Positions 23,692-31,819 of a stretch of 53,479 nt of DNA are shown here, piece by piece. The notes beneath the pieces are model-generated. The model did not search any database. It had not been told where the DNA came from and saw nothing but the letters and a program-made list of their open reading frames with translations. The stretch is from Frankia sp. AiPs1. GTDB lineage: Bacteria; Actinomycetota; Actinomycetes; Frankiales; Frankiaceae. A program made the translations under genes and the position numbers. Each line of letters opens with the position of its first letter. Positions within the stretch are counted from its first letter, which is position 1. Location of the stretch: contig NZ_JAMQQF010000005.1 in NCBI RefSeq assembly GCF_023716945.1, positions 1-53,479 on the forward strand, read 5' to 3'.

Positions 23692-24300
23692 TCACGCCTC
23701 GGCGGTCCACCCCGGCCGTGGACCGCAGGCCAGGACTCTGGTGATGAAGGTCGCCAGCTGTGCCCGCATTCCCTCCCGTGCAAGGCGCTCCTCGCCGGCC
23801 AGGTGCTCGACGAGGTCGGCTCGGGTGGCGGCGAGCAGGGCGTGGGCGGTGAAGCCGCTGTCGGTCAGGCCGGGGATCTGCTCCAGTACGGCGTGCAGCG
23901 TGCTGTGCCACCGCTGGTAGTGCTCCGCCTGGTACGGGCTGCTGCTGCCGCTTTCCTCCAGGGCCAGCGCGAGGCGCCGGTTGTCGAGTTTGAAGCACAG
24001 CAGGGCGTCGAGCAGGGCGGGCACACGATCCTGCGGTGGGGTCGTGGGCCCCAGGGGCGGTGGGCCGGCCTCGACGGCCTGTCTGATCGGTTCGAGCCGT
24101 GCCTCGTACAGCGCGCGGAGCAGCCCGGCGCGATCGCCGAAGGCCCGGAAGAGCGTGCCCTTGCCGACGCCGGCCGCCGAAGCGACGTCGGCCATGGTGA
24201 CGTCAGCGGGACTTGCACGGCGGGCGAAGAGGGCGTCGGCGGCGGCGAGCACGGCCTGCCGGTTACGGGAGGCGTCTTTGCGGGACCTGTGCTCGGGCAT
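23692..24300 (-). CDS. TetR/AcrR-family transcriptional regulator
   Basis: 202 residues from ATG at 24300, with GGAG at close spacing; an upstream in-frame ATG at 24330 lies in the operator region. DNA-binding domain: RKDASRNRQAVLAAADALFA, DVTMADVASAAGVGKGTLFR, AFGDRAGLLRALYE (residues 6-58). The C-terminal ligand domain is of the common actinobacterial type (HALLAATRADLVEHLAGEER). It is divergent from the NTF2-NmrA operon at 24386, with two near-identical 15-bp palindromes in the 85-bp gap, so it very probably represses that operon and itself. Confidence 0.92.
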   Translation of the reverse strand: MPEHRSRKDASRNRQAVLAAADALFARRASPADVTMADVASAAGVGKGTLFRAFGDRAGLLRALYEARLEPIRQAVEAGPPPLGPTTPPQDRVPALLDALLCFKLDNRRLALALEESGSSSPYQAEHYQRWHSTLHAVLEQIPGLTDSGFTAHALLAATRADLVEHLAGEERLAREGMRAQLATFITRVLACGPRPGWTAEA

Positions 24301-24321
24301 GCCGCTCCTCCAGTTGCAAAC

Positions 24322-24362
24322 CGGACCCATGGTCCGTATCGTCGAAACGGACTCAGAGTCCG
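24322..24362. promoter_or_regulatory. Paired TetR operators (two 15-bp palindromes)
   Basis: CGGACCCATGGTCCG (24322-24336) and CGGACTCAGAGTCCG (24348-24362) share the form CGGACYCA..GTCCG and are spaced 26 bp centre to centre, about 2.5 helical turns. Both lie between the divergent starts at 24300 and 24386. Tandem binding of two dimers is likely. Confidence 0.8.
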
Positions 24363-24385
24363 GATTCTAGAGCTGGAGGACACCC

Positions 24386-24811
24386 ATGTCCGCACCGACC
24401 TGTGCGGCGGATCTCTACCGCCACAGCCTGCGACTGCTGCTCGACAAGAACATGCCCGCGTGGGTCGCCCTGTGGGCCGAGGACGGCCTCATGGAGTTCC
24501 CCTTCGCTCCCAGCGGCTGGCCCCAGCGGCTGGAGGGAAAGCAGGCCGTCGCCGCCTACATGCGCCACTACCCCGACCACATCGATCTGCACGACTTCCC
24601 CGACCTGCGGATCCACCAGACCACCGATCCGCAGACCATCGTGGTCGAGATGCGCGGCGTCGGCCGCCTGGTGGAGACCGACGCTCCCTTCGACATGACC
24701 TACATCGCCGTCGTGACCGCACACGAGGGTCACATCACCTCCTACCGCGACTACTGGAACCCCCTGGCCGTCCTCGAGCCCGGCACCGACTTCACCGCCA
24801 GCAGCCGATGA
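24386..24811 (+). CDS. NTF2-like (SnoaL/PhzA-B type) protein
   Basis: 141 residues; CTGGAGGA precedes the ATG. An NTF2-fold cone with PhzA/B-like wording: KNMPAWVALWAEDGLMEFPF near residues 17-36, then IVVEMRGVGR, and GHITSYRDYWNPLAV near the end. Members act as small-molecule isomerases, cyclases or carriers. Its stop overlaps the NmrA-like gene start (ATGA), so the two are co-translated. Pairing of an NTF2 protein with an NmrA-type reductase under a TetR regulator is a common actinomycete module of unknown substrate. Confidence 0.9.
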   Translation: MSAPTCAADLYRHSLRLLLDKNMPAWVALWAEDGLMEFPFAPSGWPQRLEGKQAVAAYMRHYPDHIDLHDFPDLRIHQTTDPQTIVVEMRGVGRLVETDAPFDMTYIAVVTAHEGHITSYRDYWNPLAVLEPGTDFTASSR

Positions 24812-25683
24812 CCACCAACACCACCAACACCACGACCACCACCACTCTGGTCATCGGCGCCACCGGTACCACCGGCAGCCGCACCGCCGCGCAGCTGACG
24901 GCCGCGGGCCACCGCGTCAAAGCCGCCAGCCGTCAGGCCACCGGGGTCGCCGGGGTCGCCGGGGTCGAGCCGGTCCCCTTCGACTGGTACGACCCCGCCT
25001 CGCACCCAGCCGCTCTCGACGGCGTCGACCGCGTCTACCTCATCCCGCCCGTGGGCGACTCCGACCCTGCGCCGATCATGCTGCCGTTCCTGCGTCAGGC
25101 CCGCACCGCCGGCGTGCACCGCGCGGTGCTGCTGAGCTCCTCAGCCATCCCCGAGGGCGGCCCGGCGGTGGGAACCGTGCACCGGGCCCTGCCCGATCTG
25201 TTCGCACAGTGGGCGGTACTGCGGCCCTCGTGGTTCATGCAGAACTTCACCGGCACGCACGCGCACGCTCGCAGCATCCGCGACGAGGGCATCATCTGGA
25301 CCGCCACCGACATCGGCCGGGTCGGCTTCGTCGACGCCGAGGACATCGCGGCCGTGGCCGTCCGCGCCCTGACCGACGAGCAGGCCCCCAACACCGATCT
25401 CGTCCTCACCGGACCCGAGACGCTCGGCCACGACGACATCGCCGCGATCATCACCGAGGTCACCGGCCGGTGCGTCGTCCACCGCCGGCTGTCCTACCAG
25501 CAGCTGCGCGATCGCCTCACGGCGCAGGTCCCGGTGGAGTTCGCCGCCATGCTGGCCGGCATGGACCGTGCCATCGCCGCAGGGGCGGAGGACCGCATCA
25601 CCGACACCGTCCACCGTCTCACCGGTCGGCCCCCGGGCACCTTCCGGGCCCTGCTGGACAGGCAGATGCGAGGCGGCAGCTGA
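24808..25683 (+). CDS. NmrA-like NAD(P)-binding reductase
   Basis: 291 residues. Atypical SDR/NmrA fold with a TLVIGATGTTGSRTAAQLTA cofactor motif at residues 13-32, VYLIPPVGD near 75, and SSSAIPEGGP near 112. It has no classical YxxxK, consistent with the NmrA/ergot-type (AgnL4-like) branch that binds NAD(P) for reduction or sensing. The first 12 residues are Thr/Asn from an ACC microsatellite. It is translationally coupled to the NTF2 protein and is the second gene of the TetR-regulated operon. Confidence 0.9.
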   Translation: MTTNTTNTTTTTTLVIGATGTTGSRTAAQLTAAGHRVKAASRQATGVAGVAGVEPVPFDWYDPASHPAALDGVDRVYLIPPVGDSDPAPIMLPFLRQARTAGVHRAVLLSSSAIPEGGPAVGTVHRALPDLFAQWAVLRPSWFMQNFTGTHAHARSIRDEGIIWTATDIGRVGFVDAEDIAAVAVRALTDEQAPNTDLVLTGPETLGHDDIAAIITEVTGRCVVHRRLSYQQLRDRLTAQVPVEFAAMLAGMDRAIAAGAEDRITDTVHRLTGRPPGTFRALLDRQMRGGS

Positions 25684-25790
25684 TGTTCAGCCACCGATGC
25701 CTCGACTCGCCGTCACGCTCAAGGCGGTCCGGCCCGGAGTCATGGGCGGTGACTGCGGGCCGGACCGCTTTCGACTGCACGAGCCCGCCG

Positions 25791-26885
25791 CTATCCGTGC
25801 TCGCCGTGAGCCGCCTGGCCGACCTGCTGTGACCGCGGCCCCCGACCGGGTACCGCGGGCGTGCCCAGGAGTCTGTGTTCCTCCTGCTCGGTGAGACCCT
25901 CGTGGCCGTCCGGGGGGCCGCCGCGGGCGGTGTCCCAGGCGAGGGTGTCGGCCAGGGTCCGGGCGAGGGGGCGGGTCGTCAGTCCGGCGGCCGTCGCCCG
26001 CGAGACGTCGATCCGGTTGACCGCCTCGCACCCGGGGGCGGCGATCCACAGGGGAACGCCCATCCACGGGTCGACCCCGGCGGCGATCAGCCGCTCGCTG
26101 GACACCCAGACCACCGTCGCCGGTGGGGCCAGGATGGCCGGTGGGGCGGCCGGGGCGGCCGCTGGGGCCGGGGTGGAGACGAGGGCCTGGCAGGCGTCGA
26201 AGAACGCGCCGAACGGCAGGGGGCGGCCGGTCACGTTGAACACCCCGCCCAGCCCCGAGGTCACCGACCGCAGGATCCAGTCGGCCAGGTCGCGCACGTC
26301 GATGAACTGGGCGAGGTCACTCGGGTCGCCGGGCAGCAGGATGCGCCCGCCGCGGGCGAACCGGCGCGGCCAGTAGGCGAAGCGGTCCGTCGGATCATGC
26401 GGTCCGACGATCATGCCGGGGCGGACGAGCAGCGCCCGCGCCCCGAAGGCGTCCTGGACCAGGCGTTCGCAGGCCGCCTTCCGTGCCCCGTAGGTCTTCT
26501 CGGGCGCCGTGTTGTCATCGAGGACGAGCAGGTCGCCGTCCTCGTTCTGGGCGGTGCTCTGGTCGGCCAGGACGGACACCGAGGAGAGGTAGACGTACCG
26601 GCCCACCTGGTTCTGCAGGGCGTCGACGGAGCGGCGCACGACCTGCGGGTCGTAGCCCGCGACATCGACGACGACGTCGAAACGGCGGCCGGTGAGAGCG
26701 AACAGATCGCCGGTGCGGTCGCCGAGGACGGTCTCGGCGGCGCCGAACAGCCCGGGGTTGGTCTGACCGCGGTGGAACAGGGTCACCCGGTGGTCGTCGG
26801 CCAGTGCGGCCTCGACGAAGGCGCGGCCCACGAAACGGGTGCCGCCGAGGACGAGAATGCTCAGGCGTCGGGAGGTGCCAGCCAT
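25791..26885 (-). CDS. NAD-dependent epimerase/dehydratase-family reductase
   Basis: 364 residues. Extended-SDR cofactor motif SILVLGGTRFVGRAFVEAAL at residues 9-28, the catalytic-type TYGARKAACERL (Y...K) near residue 136, and LLVRPGMIVGPHDPTDRFAYW near 155. Residues about 240-270 form an Ala/Pro-rich insert (APAAAPAAPPAILAPP), and the last 30 residues are low-complexity. Close relatives are annotated as NAD-dependent epimerases or reductases of unknown substrate. It is isolated: convergent with the NmrA gene, with a 366-bp gap upstream. Confidence 0.85.
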   Translation of the reverse strand: MAGTSRRLSILVLGGTRFVGRAFVEAALADDHRVTLFHRGQTNPGLFGAAETVLGDRTGDLFALTGRRFDVVVDVAGYDPQVVRRSVDALQNQVGRYVYLSSVSVLADQSTAQNEDGDLLVLDDNTAPEKTYGARKAACERLVQDAFGARALLVRPGMIVGPHDPTDRFAYWPRRFARGGRILLPGDPSDLAQFIDVRDLADWILRSVTSGLGGVFNVTGRPLPFGAFFDACQALVSTPAPAAAPAAPPAILAPPATVVWVSSERLIAAGVDPWMGVPLWIAAPGCEAVNRIDVSRATAAGLTTRPLARTLADTLAWDTARGGPPDGHEGLTEQEEHRLLGTPAVPGRGPRSQQVGQAAHGEHG

Positions 26886-27251
26886 GATGTGCGACTCCGG
26901 AGATGGTGATGGTGCTCCGGGCCGCCGCGGCAGGAAACCCGCGTGGTCGGCGACCCGGATGAGGGCGTCGGGACGTTCGCTCGCAGGACACCCATGGCAC
27001 TCACCTGTCTCGTTCGACTCCGGCGACGCGGACCGTAGCCCGGCCCGACCACCACCGCGAGGGGTTTACCGGCCTCGACCCGACAGGGCTGCCCGCCCCG
27101 ATCGTCCGCCCCTGCCCGTGGGTAAACCCGAGGGATGACGGGGGCCCGTCGCACCGCGGCGGGCCATTGCGCACAATCATCCTCAGACGCGGCGAGGGAC
27201 CCGGGAGCGCGGCATCGAACTTACGTTCGACAGGGTGGGGGTGGGTGTGCT
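26886..27251. other. 366-bp intergenic region
   Basis: It should hold the promoters of the reductase (minus) and the small gene at 27252 (plus). GGGTTTAC near 27061 and GTAAACCC near 27121 are inverted arms about 50 bp apart; a palindromic GC-rich stretch follows. No open frame here has convincing coding composition. Confidence 0.5.
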
Positions 27252-27524
27252 GTGCTGGCAGGTGTGGAGCAGGACGCACGGTGGCGGATCGGGGTCGCCT
27301 GGGACGGTGAGCATCGCTATGTCGCCGACGTGTTCGGCTGGCGGCTGACCGACAACCCGGACGAGGCGCGGACCTGGCCGACCCGGCTGGAGGCCGTCCG
27401 CGAGGCGAACGCGTTCGCCCGGGCCCGGGCCTGGCGCATCGAGTACGGCGGCGCCGCCGTCGCCCCGGTGCCGCCGACCGACGGGCCGGACCCGGCGATG
27501 CGGCACCTGTCCTGGCGGCCGTAG
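27252..27524 (+). CDS. Small conserved-looking hypothetical protein
   Basis: 90 residues from GTG at 27252; GTG at 27264 is equally possible, and ATG at 27135 seems too far. The sequence WRIGVAWDGEHRYVADVFGW, then DNPDEARTWPTRLEAVREAN, has the balanced composition of a real small globular protein with one beta-hairpin and a helix. I do not recognise a family. A strong terminator-type hairpin begins at its stop codon. The start choice is uncertain because the upstream G/T-rich stretch offers several GTG codons. Confidence 0.55.
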   Translation: MLAGVEQDARWRIGVAWDGEHRYVADVFGWRLTDNPDEARTWPTRLEAVREANAFARARAWRIEYGGAAVAPVPPTDGPDPAMRHLSWRP

Positions 27525-27550
27525 CCGTCGCAGGGACACCGGCGACGGCT
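27523..27550. terminator. Hairpin at the end of the small gene, between convergent genes
   Basis: AGCCGTCGC and GCGACGGCT form a perfect 9-bp stem with a 10-nt loop, starting within the stop codon at 27522-27524 and 20 bp before the convergent gene's stop. It suits a bidirectional terminator. Confidence 0.6.
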
Positions 27551-27569
27551 CGCGGGCGGCCGTGCCGTG

Positions 27570-28457
27570 TCAGCCCTCGAGGAAGACGATGTGCTCCGGG
27601 GCGACGGTGAGGGTGACCTTCTCCTGCCCGGAGGCGGGATCGGTCCGCACCCGGACCAGGGTGTCCAGGGCGGTGGCATGGCCCGCGGGGACGGTGAACA
27701 ACGCATCGTCGCCGGCGGCGAGGAAATCCCCGAAACCGGCCAGGTCCACCCCGCCGGTCTCGTCGAGGGCCAGATATTCCGCCAGCCGGCGGAACAGCTT
27801 CGGCAGGATGACCAGATCGTCGGTGAGCTGGGCGCGGGAGGTGACGGTGAATCCGGCCGTGGTGGCGTCGAGTTTCCAGATGCCGCTGGCCGCGCGCCGC
27901 GCCGCGGCGGTGGTCGCGGCGAGATCGGCGCGCAGATCCACGTAGAGCTTCGAATAGAACGTCGGGTACACCCAGCCGGCGGCCAGCAGCCGGTGGTTGA
28001 CCGACCGGTGCAGCCCGTCGACGTCGAGGAACACCGCCGCGCCGTCGGTCTGACCCGCCGGCGGCGCGCCGGCGAACGCCATCGCCACGGCCCGGCCGTA
28101 CTTGTCGGCGAAACGGGTCAGGATGTACCCGTCGGTCTGGGTGGGGGAGGCGGCGGTGACGGTGCCGTCGGCATCGCGGGTGACCTCGGCGAAACCCAGT
28201 TCGTGCAACAGCGCGTCACCGGCGCCCCGGCCGAACTCGGCCCGCTGATGCCACTGCCGGCCGTGCGGCGGGGTGTAGTGCGTTTCCAACGCGTCGATGG
28301 CGTCCAGGCGAAGCTGCACCCCACCTGCCCGGTTGGCCTTCACCGTGATGCCCGCCCGGCGCCACGCCTGCGGGCTGTGCGGGTAGAAGCGGACCGAGTC
28401 GCCGTCCGGGGAGGCGCCCACCACCCGGTAGGTCCCGGTGATCAGAGTCAGAGGCAT
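27570..28457 (-). CDS. Staphylococcal-nuclease-like (SNase) domain protein
   Basis: 295 residues, ATG start. The N-terminal half reads like a thermonuclease/SNase OB-fold: YRVVGASPDGDSVRFYPHSP, then VQLRLDAIDALETHYTP (compare the family's GDTV... and RLAGIDAPET), and WHQRAEFGRGAGDALLHEL. No signal peptide is visible, so it is probably cytoplasmic. The canonical catalytic Arg/Glu cannot be placed with confidence, and activity is uncertain. The C-terminal 150 residues are unassigned. It lies downstream of the MOSC gene (72-bp gap), possibly in an operon. Confidence 0.7.
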   Translation of the reverse strand: MPLTLITGTYRVVGASPDGDSVRFYPHSPQAWRRAGITVKANRAGGVQLRLDAIDALETHYTPPHGRQWHQRAEFGRGAGDALLHELGFAEVTRDADGTVTAASPTQTDGYILTRFADKYGRAVAMAFAGAPPAGQTDGAAVFLDVDGLHRSVNHRLLAAGWVYPTFYSKLYVDLRADLAATTAAARRAASGIWKLDATTAGFTVTSRAQLTDDLVILPKLFRRLAEYLALDETGGVDLAGFGDFLAAGDDALFTVPAGHATALDTLVRVRTDPASGQEKVTLTVAPEHIVFLEG

Positions 28458-28529
28458 GGATCACACGTTCCCCTGCGACGCCGCGGTGATGCGGATCGTG
28501 ACGGTGAACCTCCCATGAACGTTGCGACC

Positions 28530-29243
28530 TCAGCGCGCCGCGTCGCGCCGGCGTGGCGCGGTGCGCTCGCGGGCCCAGGCGTACCAGGACGCCGGCAGGT
28601 CGGGGGCGCCCAGCACCGCCGCGGCCAGCCCGGCGTCGTGCCGGTGGTAGGCGCGGGCGAGCGCGTTGACCCCGACCGCCGCCGGCGCACCCGGCGTGAC
28701 GTCGATGGCGTCGCCGGCGCCGAGCTCCCCCTCGACCAGCACCCGCAGGTAGATCCCCGGCCGCCCGGCGGCGGCGAACCGCCGCGGCAGGCTGCGATCG
28801 GCGAACCGGATCCCCAGCTTGAAGCACGGGATGCGCGGCTGGGCGACCTGCAGCCGCGCCGACCCGATCGACCACCGCTCGCCGACGACGACGCCGGCCG
28901 CGTCCAGCCCGGCGATGGTCAGGTTCTCCCCGAACGCCCCCACCGGCACGTCTCGGCCCAACTCCTGCGCCCACCAGGCGAGATCCTCCGCGGTGTAGGC
29001 GTAGACGGCCTTGTCCGGACCGCCGTGGTTGACCAGGTCGGCCTGGCGGTCGCCGTCGAGGTTGTCGCGGCGCACCGCGACCCGCCCGGCCACCGGCGCC
29101 TTCCAGATCGCCGTCATCACCTCGCCGCCGCCGTCACCGCCGGTGCTGCCGGTGCTGCGGGGGACGGCGCGGGGTAGACCCACGTTGACCGACACCACCC
29201 GTGGGCCTGGCACCCCACCGATCGGGCCGTGCACACCACTCAT
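28530..29243 (-). CDS. MOSC-domain protein (YiiM-like)
   Basis: 237 residues from ATG at 29243 (GGGAGGCTGGG upstream). The MOSC domain occupies residues about 10-190: VVSVNVGLPRAV, RRDNLDGDRQADLVNHGGPD, KAVYAYTAEDLAWWAQEL, GAFGENLTIAGLD, and the conserved Cys in QPRIPCFKLGIRF near residue 139. This domain handles molybdenum-cofactor sulfur or reduces N-hydroxylated compounds (YiiM). The C-terminal helix region fits the YiiM-type 3-alpha domain. Likely role: molybdenum-dependent detoxification (family inference). Confidence 0.88.
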   Translation of the reverse strand: MSGVHGPIGGVPGPRVVSVNVGLPRAVPRSTGSTGGDGGGEVMTAIWKAPVAGRVAVRRDNLDGDRQADLVNHGGPDKAVYAYTAEDLAWWAQELGRDVPVGAFGENLTIAGLDAAGVVVGERWSIGSARLQVAQPRIPCFKLGIRFADRSLPRRFAAAGRPGIYLRVLVEGELGAGDAIDVTPGAPAAVGVNALARAYHRHDAGLAAAVLGAPDLPASWYAWARERTAPRRRDAAR

Positions 29244-29476
29244 CCCAGCCTCCCGACCTCGCCCCCTGGGCACCCTTCCACCCGGATGTTTCTACGTCGT
29301 CGCAGGCACCGGCACATCTGGCCCGCCGTCGCCACCGGCACCGCGCACCCCGCGACCGGCAAGCGACACCGGTCACCCCGGGCAGAGCTATACGGTGGAA
29401 ATCGTTACCACAAAGACGGACAGTGACGAGGCCGCACGGTCGGATCCAGGCCATCGCGACGAAGGGCGAACAAGCC

Positions 29477-29914
29477 GTGACCAGCTTCGAGGACGCCGCC
29501 GCCCTCAGCCGCACCGAAAGCGGACTCGCCGTCATCTCCACGCTGCGCGACGACGGCGGCATCCAGGCATCCGTCGTCAACATCGCGTTCATGCGCCATC
29601 CGCTGACCGACCTCGAGGTCGTCGCGTTCGTGACCTACGGCGCGGTCAAGCTCGCCCACCTGCGGGCCCGCCCGCAGGCCAGCGCCACCGTGCGCTCGGG
29701 CTGGCGGTGGGCGACCGTCGAGGGCACCGCCGAGATCATCGGCCCCGACGATCCGCGCGACGGGGTCGACACGGTGCGGCTGCGACTGCTGCTGCGTGAG
29801 GTGTTCCTCGCCGCCGGCGGCACCCACGACGACTGGCACACCTACGACCGGGTGATGGCCGAACAGCGTCGCACCGCGGTGTTCCTCACCCCCACCCGCA
29901 TCTACGGTCCCTGA
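29477..29914 (+). CDS. PNPOx-like F420-binding split-barrel protein
   Basis: 145 residues from GTG at 29477, with GAAGGGCG upstream; an earlier in-frame start would only add a poor leader. Split-barrel features: ALSRTESGLAVISTLRDDGG, VVAFVTYGAVKLAHLRARPQ, ASATVRSGWRWATVEGTAEI. This matches the pyridoxamine-phosphate-oxidase-like F420-dependent family (the TIGR03618 type), which reduces or protects small molecules in actinomycetes. It is divergent from the MOSC gene and convergent with the HAF-repeat gene, from which a long inverted repeat separates it. Confidence 0.88.
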   Translation: MTSFEDAAALSRTESGLAVISTLRDDGGIQASVVNIAFMRHPLTDLEVVAFVTYGAVKLAHLRARPQASATVRSGWRWATVEGTAEIIGPDDPRDGVDTVRLRLLLREVFLAAGGTHDDWHTYDRVMAEQRRTAVFLTPTRIYGP

Positions 29915-29958
29915 CCCGCCCGCAGCAGGGAGCCGGGCGCGGTCAGGTCGGGTCAGGG
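29909..29958. terminator. Inverted repeat between convergent genes
   Basis: CCCTGACCC (29909-29917) and GGGTCAGGG (29950-29958) are perfect 9-bp complements enclosing 32 bases, placed exactly in the gap between two convergent stops. Probable bidirectional terminator. Confidence 0.5.
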
Positions 29959-29969
29959 GCGGGTCCCGG

Positions 29970-30668
29970 TCAGGGCCGGCCGATCTGCCAGATGATCGCG
30001 TGGGGGGTGGTGGTGGCCGTGCGGGCGCTTCCCACGACGAGCCCGGTCGCGTTGAGGTCGGTGGCGGTGCTGTCGACCACGTCCGGGCCGCTGAGGTCGA
30101 GGATCGTGCCGCGGGACCAGCGGAAGGCGTGGGTGCGTCCGTCGGGCAGGGTGGCGCGGCCGGCGACCTCGCCGCGGTGGTTCAACGCCGTCGGTGTCGT
30201 GTCGGCGCCGCCGAGGCCGCCGAGGTCCTGACGGCGCCCGCCGCGCCAGAGGAAGGCGTGGGTGGCGGTGCCGTCGCTGCTGCTGACGAGGACCTCGCCG
30301 GCGTCGTTGATCTCGACGGCCCTGCTGGTGGTGTCGGTGCGGATGGTGCCGAGGTCGGTGAGCCGGCCGTGGTCCCAGAGGACGGCGTGCTCGGCGCCGC
30401 CGGCGGTGTCGCTGGTGCCGACGATCTGACCGTTGTTGTTGATGTCGACGGCGTGGCTGGTGCGGCCGCCGAGGGTGTCGAGGTCGGTGAGGCGGCCCCG
30501 CTGCCAGAGGAAGGCGTGGGTGTCACCGTCGGCCAGCGTGCTCTCGCCCACGACCTGATCACGGTCGTTGATGGCGGTGGCGGAGCTCCGCGTGCCGCCG
30601 AGTGTTCCGACGTTCACGGCGGAGTTGCCGAACCAGACGGCTCCGCCACCGCGCACACCGGCGTTCAC
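29970..30668 (-). CDS. HAF-repeat (beta-propeller-like) protein, start uncertain
   Basis: About 232 residues from GTG at 30668 (GGAG four bases upstream). The chain is four to five repeats of 40-45 residues of the HAF type: VGTLGGTRSSATAINDRDQV, VGES...THAFLWQRGRLTDL, then VDINNNGQIVGTSDTAGG, EINDAGEVLVSSSDGTATHA. HAF-repeat proteins are usually secreted with a signal peptide; none is visible here. The frame stays open to 31007 but would overlap the divergent methyltransferase. Either the gene has lost its 5' end or it starts lower. Function unknown. Confidence 0.65.
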   Translation of the reverse strand: MNAGVRGGGAVWFGNSAVNVGTLGGTRSSATAINDRDQVVGESTLADGDTHAFLWQRGRLTDLDTLGGRTSHAVDINNNGQIVGTSDTAGGAEHAVLWDHGRLTDLGTIRTDTTSRAVEINDAGEVLVSSSDGTATHAFLWRGGRRQDLGGLGGADTTPTALNHRGEVAGRATLPDGRTHAFRWSRGTILDLSGPDVVDSTATDLNATGLVVGSARTATTTPHAIIWQIGRP

Positions 30669-30933
30669 GGTGCTCCATCGGACCGGCGCACGAACCCACT
30701 CGGCGCTGCGGCCCCCAAGGCTAGGCACGCACGACCCGGCGGTAGAGCAGGACGGCATTCCCCGCGTGTTGTCCGGCCCGCACGACCCGCGGCGGACAGC
30801 CGCCGATCCGTGGACCTCCGCCCGACACGGAACCGAAGCCGATGCGGGGCGATGCGTGACCATTCGTCCGACCCGTCCCGTTCCCTGCCGATAGGGTGAC
30901 CATCTGGTCGCAGGAACGTGAGGGGGCAGGGCG

Positions 30934-31758
30934 ATGGCGGACCGAGGTGCGGACACGGGCTCGGCAGGCAGGACGCTGCGGACGGATCTGCCGCACCCGG
31001 CGCGCATGTACGACTACTACCTCGGCGGCAAGGAGAACTTCCCGGCCGACCGGGAGGCCGCCGAGCTGGCGATCGCCGCGTTTCCCAACGCGCGGGTGAC
31101 CGCCCGGGAGAACCGTGCGTTCATGACGCGGGCGACGCGTTACCTGGCCACGGCGGCAGGGATCAGCCAGTTCCTGGACGTCGGGACGGGGATCCCGACG
31201 TCACCGAACCTGCACGAGGTGGCCCAGAGCATCGTCTCCGAGGCCCGCGTCGTCTACGCCGACAACGACCCGATCGTGCTCACGCACGCCCGCGCCCTGC
31301 TCACCGGCACGCCACAGGGCCGGACCGCCTACATCGACGCCGACATCCGCGACCCGGGCGCGATCCTCGACTCACCCGAGCTGCGCGCAACCCTGGACCT
31401 GTCCCGGCCGGTCGCCCTGTCCCTCGTCGCGATCCTCCACTTCGTCGCCGACGAGGAGGATCCGCACGCGATCGTGCGTCGCCTCGTCGAGGCGTTGCCG
31501 TCGGGCAGCTATCTCGTCCTCACCCACGGGACCGGGGACGTCGACCCGGAAGCCGAGGAGTTCGCGGCTGCCTACCGCAAGCGTGGTCTGCCGTTCCAGC
31601 TCCGCACCCGCACCCAGGTGGAGCGCCTGTTCGACGGACTGGAGCTGGTCGAACCGGGCCTGCTCCTCGCCCACCACTGGCGGCCCGACGACGACCGGCC
31701 CACCTGCCTGCGCGACGCCCAGGTCGGCATCTACGGCGGCGTCGCCCGGAAATCGTGA
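30934..31758 (+). CDS. DUF574 (Methyltransf_19) SAM-dependent methyltransferase
   Basis: 274 residues with GAGGGGGCAGG upstream of the ATG. The family hallmark PARMYDYYLGGKENFPADRE is at residues 22-41, the SAM-binding QFLDVGTGIPTSPNLHEVAQ near 79-98, the acidic strand VVYADNDPIVLTHARALL near 107-124, and ALSLVAILHFVADEEDP near 165. This family is expanded in Streptomyces and Frankia; its substrates are largely unknown. It is followed in the same direction by a second methyltransferase (61-bp gap), so the two may be co-transcribed. Confidence 0.93.
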   Translation: MADRGADTGSAGRTLRTDLPHPARMYDYYLGGKENFPADREAAELAIAAFPNARVTARENRAFMTRATRYLATAAGISQFLDVGTGIPTSPNLHEVAQSIVSEARVVYADNDPIVLTHARALLTGTPQGRTAYIDADIRDPGAILDSPELRATLDLSRPVALSLVAILHFVADEEDPHAIVRRLVEALPSGSYLVLTHGTGDVDPEAEEFAAAYRKRGLPFQLRTRTQVERLFDGLELVEPGLLLAHHWRPDDDRPTCLRDAQVGIYGGVARKS

Positions 31759-31819
31759 TCGTGAACGGTGCCCGCCCACGCTGGCTGATCGTGTGGCGCA
31801 CGGCCTAGGGTGATCGGCC

